From Muribaculum sp. (lineage in GTDB: Bacteria > Bacillota > Clostridia > Lachnospirales > Lachnospiraceae), in contig JAMPHH010000083.1 in NCBI GenBank assembly GCA_023663505.1, forward strand, positions 1 through 10,937: a stretch of 10,937 nucleotides of DNA, in the 5' to 3' direction. Under the pieces are notes generated by a model. That model was not told the origin of the DNA, did not search any database, and was given only the letters and a program-made list of their open reading frames with translations. Made by a program: the position numbers and the translations under genes. Positions 7,489 to 10,937 of the stretch are shown one piece after another. Numbering within the stretch: position 1 is the stretch's first letter; every line of letters starts with the position of its first letter.

Positions 7489-9311
7489 CATGATTCCATG
7501 ATATCAAAGGCGGTTGTTGCTCTGATGTCCGTCACTCCAGTCATGGCCATGACAAGCCTTTCAAGACCAATCGCAAATCCGCCGAATGGACTGCCGTGAT
7601 AATGCCCGAGTGCTTGCAGATAATCCCTGTATACTCTTTTATCCACCTGAAAAAGGTCCATCATGGATTCCTGCAAGGTCACATCTATAATTCGCATATC
7701 ACCGCCACCCACTTCCATACCGTTCAATACAATATCAAAGGATTCTGTCCTTACCTGAAGCAGCTCCACCGATTCCGGAAGCGACTGATTCTCGCCGACG
7801 TTCAGATTTTCAGGCTTTGCAAAGATATGATGTTCCGGCATAATACCTCCATGAACGCCCTTTTTGCCGGTCGTTAACATCAGGCGCGGAATCAGTTCAA
7901 ACGGCGTGTCTCCACAGATAGATCGAAGCAGTTCTCTTGCGGTCTCCATCAGCTCGTCGAGAGAATCCACATGCAGCTCCAGATCAAGCTGTACAAATTC
8001 CTGCAAATGAGTATTCGAAGCATTTTCGTGTGCGATCGGCCGGAAGCAATGCGCAAACTGATAGTATCTGTCATAACCGTAAAGCATCAGAAGCATTTTG
8101 TACACCTGTGGCGAATCGGCAAGATGCATCATGTTTTCTTCCACCGAGACGGAAAAGGTTGGATTATACGGTTCTCCCGCATATTTTGTGAGCACGGGCG
8201 TATCAAACTCCAGAAACCCGTGTTCCTCACAGTATGCTCTCGCCCGCTTCTTAATATTATGATAAAGATCAAGACATTCTCTGACTTGAGGTTTCATCAA
8301 ATGCGGCAGACCGCGCAGTCCGTTCTTTTCCATAAAAATCCACCCGGTATCCGGAATTCTTGTAAGGCAGTTCAAAATATCCACAAACCGATCAATCTGT
8401 TGTTCTGCGTCATCTTCCTTAAGCAAGACGCCGAGCTTCACATCGTTGGAAGGGCAGACGCTAAGCCACCCACTTGCAGAATGCTTCAGGCTGTAGATAC
8501 CTTCCTGACAATAACCCTCACATTCCCGACACATTTCGCTTCTGTGCGTACAGGACATGCTGTCCTTCATATTGACCCTGACTCCGTCCCAGATGCAGTA
8601 ATAGGAATCGCAGCCGACTCTCAGTCTTCGGTGAACCGTGATGCCTTTGGCTTCCAAGGACCGTCTCAGTTCCTTCAGATTGACGAACTGCTCCCGCCAG
8701 AACTCATCGTTTTCTTTGGAATAGTATAAGTCCAAAACGCTGATATAGATATCGGCATGATACTTCCGGTTCAGTTCCTTTACAAACGCGATCAGTCGGG
8801 GCAGCTCTTCCGCGTTTTGTCTCATGTAGACAAAATTCAGCCCGATCTGTGCTATGTTCGATTTACAGCAGGTCTCCACAACCTGCAGAGTATCCTTGGC
8901 GTCGGCGCAGCGGGTAATCTTTACTCGCAGATCATCATCTACTGCGTCAACAGATATCTTCAATACATCTACGTATTTCCGGAGCGTTTCCATATGCTCT
9001 GACAGCCTTGAGCCGTTGGTTGTAATTTCCACGACCCCGAACAGCCGTCTTGCCGCCTCTGCAATTCGGGCAAAATCCTTGCAAAGCAGCGGTTCTCCGC
9101 CCGTGAAGGATATCATCTCAAATCCGTGCGCCGCGATCCTTTCCAGATTCCGGATATAGGCGTCCGCATTTAATAAGTCTGCCTTCATACACTTGGGCGT
9201 ATGATTCTCCATTCCCATATCCTTTGCACAATACTCACAGGAAAAGTTACAGACATCGGACAGGGACGCACGCAGGAAAGTTCCTTTTTTCTCTGGTACT
9301 AATTTTATCAT
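7485..9311 (-). CDS. Radical SAM enzyme fused to an aspartyl-tRNA-synthetase-like catalytic core
   Basis: A 608-residue, two-part enzyme from ATG 9311. The N-terminal half is a MoaA/SPASM-like radical SAM protein: C21, C25 and C28 in CxxxCxxC should bind the SAM-cleaving 4Fe-4S cluster, and GGEP is at 71-74. Cysteines C261, C264, C268 and C286 resemble an auxiliary Fe-S site. The C-terminal half (about 335-608) is a class IIb synthetase core closest to AspRS: motif 1 GFLEFDTP (365-372), DSPQVYK (399-405), motif 2 from FR 423-424 to QEFVQLDLEL, HH 494-495, GGGDMR (535-540) and motif 3 GGFAIGLERL (577-586). No anticodon-binding OB fold is seen, so tRNA charging is unlikely. It may modify and activate an amino acid for transfer to a protein or small molecule; the product is unknown. 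Start: GGGGGG lies 6 bases before ATG 9311. ATG 9314 and ATG 9365, the latter overlapping the previous stop as TGATG, are alternatives. Confidence 0.9.
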   Translation of the reverse strand: MIKLVPEKKGTFLRASLSDVCNFSCEYCAKDMGMENHTPKCMKADLLNADAYIRNLERIAAHGFEMISFTGGEPLLCKDFARIAEAARRLFGVVEITTNGSRLSEHMETLRKYVDVLKISVDAVDDDLRVKITRCADAKDTLQVVETCCKSNIAQIGLNFVYMRQNAEELPRLIAFVKELNRKYHADIYISVLDLYYSKENDEFWREQFVNLKELRRSLEAKGITVHRRLRVGCDSYYCIWDGVRVNMKDSMSCTHRSEMCRECEGYCQEGIYSLKHSASGWLSVCPSNDVKLGVLLKEDDAEQQIDRFVDILNCLTRIPDTGWIFMEKNGLRGLPHLMKPQVRECLDLYHNIKKRARAYCEEHGFLEFDTPVLTKYAGEPYNPTFSVSVEENMMHLADSPQVYKMLLMLYGYDRYYQFAHCFRPIAHENASNTHLQEFVQLDLELHVDSLDELMETARELLRSICGDTPFELIPRLMLTTGKKGVHGGIMPEHHIFAKPENLNVGENQSLPESVELLQVRTESFDIVLNGMEVGGGDMRIIDVTLQESMMDLFQVDKRVYRDYLQALGHYHGSPFGGFAIGLERLVMAMTGVTDIRATTAFDIMESC

Positions 9312-9364
9312 CATTATCCCCCCAAATATCGCAGTCTGATAGACTGCACCAATAAATCCGCTCA

Positions 9365-9802
9365 TCAGTTCCGGTTAAATATCCCACTGAACATAGATCC
9401 AAACGAGCTCACTTTATCGTTGAGTTCTTTTATCTTCTCCACCATGGCATTCAAGTTCTGCAAAGCCTCGGTAAGCTCCTCTGTGTCAAGCCCTTCTATC
9501 ACGGAGTTGAGAGCATCTACATCAAGATCGTCCAACACATCTGCCACCCGCTCCCAATCCATGCTTTCCAAAGAAGCATTCACATTGTCCAAGGTCTCGT
9601 TCAGGCTATCCACGTCCACATCGGACATCTTCTCTAACGCGGGCTCACATGTCTCTGCCAGCTTCTGCACTTTGCCGTACAGAAAAACCCCGCCTACCAA
9701 CAGACAGAACGTCAGCACAGAGGAAATAATACAAATGATCCGTGTAAATCTAAGCTCCTTCATAAGTTGACTTGTACTGTGATCCATTACATTATTATCC
9801 AT
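9365..9802 (-). CDS. Small single-pass membrane protein with acidic helical tail, unknown function
   Basis: I do not recognise this family. The 145-residue protein from ATG 9802 has a short charged N-terminus, one strong hydrophobic segment at about 20-42 and no obvious signal-peptidase site, so it is probably anchored in the membrane. Residues 55-130 are acidic and rich in leucine, aspartate and asparagine. They form about three loose, roughly 23-residue helical repeats (around 63-83, 84-106 and 107-129), likely a coiled coil or helical bundle. A longer frame back to 9841 exists, but ATG 9802 is preceded by GGGAGG at good spacing and gives a typical 8-base overlap with the NUDIX gene stop. 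It ends 53 bases before the preferred start of the radical SAM fusion, so the three genes are probably co-transcribed. It might act as a membrane tether or partner, but nothing in the sequence proves this. Confidence 0.8.
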   Translation of the reverse strand: MDNNVMDHSTSQLMKELRFTRIICIISSVLTFCLLVGGVFLYGKVQKLAETCEPALEKMSDVDVDSLNETLDNVNASLESMDWERVADVLDDLDVDALNSVIEGLDTEELTEALQNLNAMVEKIKELNDKVSSFGSMFSGIFNRN

Positions 9803-10727
9803 CGCATCCTCCCTGATAAAAAGCTTCCACGTTCCGCTCAAAGAGCTTGGCAGGTCTGTGTCCCGCCCCCTTTGACAACTTTTCCGTCTCCACCACGTAA
9901 TCCGCTATCTTTCTTCGGAAATTGGCAGTCAAGAGCTTCCTGCCCTGTGCGAGCTCCATCGCGTTTTGAAGCTCCGTCAGGGTGAATCGCTCAGGCAGAA
10001 AGTGAAAGACCGCCTTCACATCCTCCTCCGCGAGCCTTTGAAGCGAGAGCAGGGCATGCAATATAATCTTCGCGTGATCAAACGCAAGCCCCTCACTGTT
10101 CATGATCTCATACCGAACCCTCTCATGAAAATCCTGAAACCTTTTATCCTCCTTGACCATCGCGGAAAGCGTGACATCGGAATCCCCGCACTCCAAACTC
10201 AGGCTATACAGTGTCTCTATCCTTGCACTCGCCTTGGTACACTCCTTTTGCAGTATCTCCTTCTCAATTCCCACAGAGAACCATTCCGCCGCCCAAGCGT
10301 CCGTGTCCGCCCGCAGACTGCACTTTTCCCCGTTCATCAACGCCAGATAGGTATTGGAGATAATCCACCCTCTGGGGTCTCTCCCCTCCTCCCCGAAGAT
10401 TCCCACAAGCCGCAGGTCGGCATTGTCGATATTGGTCTCCTCGTACAGCTCCCGCCTTGCCGTGTCCGCAACGTCCTCGCCCGGCTTGCAGAACCCTCCC
10501 GGCAGCGCCCAACAGTCCTTGTAGGGATAGGAAGCCCTCCGGATCAACAATAGCTTCAAGGCTTTCTCCGGCAGCTTTCTAAAATTATGGTTCTCTCCCT
10601 CCCCCAAAATCGAGAACGCCGCAATATCCGCCGCAATGGAGGGTCTCTCAAATTTGGTGATGTCATATTTTTCCAAGAATTCCTGCTCCTCGGGGCTGTT
10701 TTGTATATTTTTTGCTTTATTTTCCAT
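9795..10727 (-). CDS. NUDIX protein with C-terminal NrtR-like winged helix
   Basis: A 310-residue protein with a NUDIX hydrolase domain at about 35-160. The NUDIX box at 78-100 runs from GGFCKPGE to RRELYEETNI. The metal-binding RELYEE part is intact; the usual glycine near the end is asparagine. After a helical middle region, residues about 240-297 match the winged-helix domain of NrtR-type regulators (FTLTELQ, NFRRKI, GHRPAKL). NrtR proteins bind ADP-ribose-related ligands and repress NAD or sugar genes; related proteins hydrolyse ADP-ribose. Regulator, hydrolase or both remain possible here. The ATG at 10727 has GAGG 4 bases upstream. As first gene of a three-gene unit it could control the downstream membrane protein and radical SAM fusion, which would link them to NAD or nucleotide status; that link is inference. 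Confidence 0.9.
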   Translation of the reverse strand: MENKAKNIQNSPEEQEFLEKYDITKFERPSIAADIAAFSILGEGENHNFRKLPEKALKLLLIRRASYPYKDCWALPGGFCKPGEDVADTARRELYEETNIDNADLRLVGIFGEEGRDPRGWIISNTYLALMNGEKCSLRADTDAWAAEWFSVGIEKEILQKECTKASARIETLYSLSLECGDSDVTLSAMVKEDKRFQDFHERVRYEIMNSEGLAFDHAKIILHALLSLQRLAEEDVKAVFHFLPERFTLTELQNAMELAQGRKLLTANFRRKIADYVVETEKLSKGAGHRPAKLFERNVEAFYQGGCDG

Positions 10728-10765
10728 GCTTCCTCACCTTCTTGATTCCTTTATTCTCCACTACT

Positions 10766-10794
10766 ATTATGCACTATCTTTTCGGAATTGTGTA
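10766..10794 (-). promoter_or_regulatory. Probable promoter for the NUDIX-membrane protein-radical SAM unit
   Basis: On the minus strand TACACA (10794-10789, four of six -35 matches), a 17-base spacer and CATAAT (10771-10766, five of six -10 matches) lie about 40 bases before the NUDIX start codon. The same CATAAT -10 appears in the stronger kinase promoter. This is the best candidate in the leader but weaker than the others in the window. Confidence 0.5.
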
Positions 10795-10805
10795 TCTGTT
10801 AAATA

Positions 10806-10922
10806 TTATCGACCCTTGCCATCGTTGAAAACGCATTTTATATTTTGTTCAGCAAACCATTTAGTTATTTTAATTTTTACGGCATATCCCCCTCGTATAA
10901 TAAGTTTATAGCCAGTCAGAAC
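10806..10922 (-). other. Start-less short peptide frame upstream of the NUDIX gene
   Basis: In the 210-base stretch before the NUDIX gene, one minus-strand frame stays open for about 38 codons after a TAG near 10928 and ends at TAA 10808-10806. It reads ..YKLIIRGGYAVKIK.. then ..WFAEQNIKCVFNDGKGR and has no ATG, GTG or TTG start. It looks coding-like and could be a decayed gene end or the remnant of a mobile element, or be chance. The stretch is richer in AT than the genes. I do not recognise the peptide. Confidence 0.2.
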
Positions 10923-10937
10923 AGGCTATAGACTTAT
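10900..10937. repeat. 14-bp imperfect inverted repeat at the right window edge
   Basis: ATAAGTTTATAGCC (10900-10913) and GGCTATAGACTTAT (10924-10937) are inverted copies with one mismatch and a 10-base centre. The second arm ends exactly at the window edge, so the repeat may be longer. It could be an operator, an element end or a transcript hairpin. No T-run follows it on the minus strand, which speaks against a standard terminator for a gene transcribed leftwards. Confidence 0.7.

Noticed and set aside
7971..8729. Plus-strand open frame of 252 codons opposite the radical SAM fusion
   Set aside because: The minus strand carries clear enzyme motifs throughout; the plus frame has none.
7485..9311. 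Bona fide aspartyl- or lysyl-tRNA synthetase
   Set aside because: No anticodon-binding OB fold, an altered motif 2, and fusion to a radical SAM domain where a synthetase would carry its N-terminal domain.
9312..9365. Upstream start at 9365 for the radical SAM fusion
   Set aside because: Not excluded, because TGATG coupling is possible, but ATG 9311 has GGGGGG at 6 bases, as the receiver gene at 4516 has at 5 bases, and gives the usual short lead before the radical SAM core.
9803..9841. Upstream start extending the small membrane protein by 13 residues
   Set aside because: It would overlap the NUDIX gene by 47 bases, while ATG 9802 has a well-spaced GGGAGG and a normal 8-base overlap.

Overview
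The window looks like chromosome from a motile, Gram-positive, anaerobic Clostridia-type bacterium, most plausibly a Lachnospiraceae member. This rests on the style of the CheA, CheY, CheB and CheR proteins, strong SigA-type promoters, GGAGG-like ribosome binding sites, about half GC by eye, and a 7TM hybrid histidine kinase of a kind common in that group. This is an inference; no rRNA or other phylogenetic marker is present. All nine genes are on the minus strand, so biological order runs from right to left.

Right part (about 10937 to 7485). A short AT-rich stretch carries a 14-bp inverted repeat at the window edge, a broken-looking peptide frame and a probable promoter. Three tightly packed genes follow. 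They encode a NUDIX protein with an NrtR-like C-terminal winged helix, a small membrane protein with an acidic helical tail, and a 608-residue protein fusing a MoaA/SPASM-like radical SAM enzyme to the catalytic core of an aspartyl-tRNA synthetase. The fusion has no visible anticodon-binding domain. It is the most unusual object in the window and recalls the separate EpmA/EpmB pair that modifies EF-P.

Middle part (7488 to 4130). A 949-residue hybrid histidine kinase (7TM, PAS-like, HisKA, HATPase, receiver, Hpt) is followed by a stand-alone receiver protein. Together they hold all parts of a His-Asp-His-Asp phosphorelay but no DNA-binding output. Each gene has its own convincing promoter, starting inside the end of the gene before it.

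Left part (4133 to 1). A chemotaxis operon, cheR-cheB-cheY-like-cheA, runs off the left edge. It has a consensus promoter whose -35 box contains the stop codon of the preceding receiver gene. CheA is cut at the beginning of its CheW-like P5 domain.

No rRNA, tRNA, CRISPR array, insertion sequence or clear Rho-independent terminator was seen. Because no terminators separate the units, read-through between them is possible.
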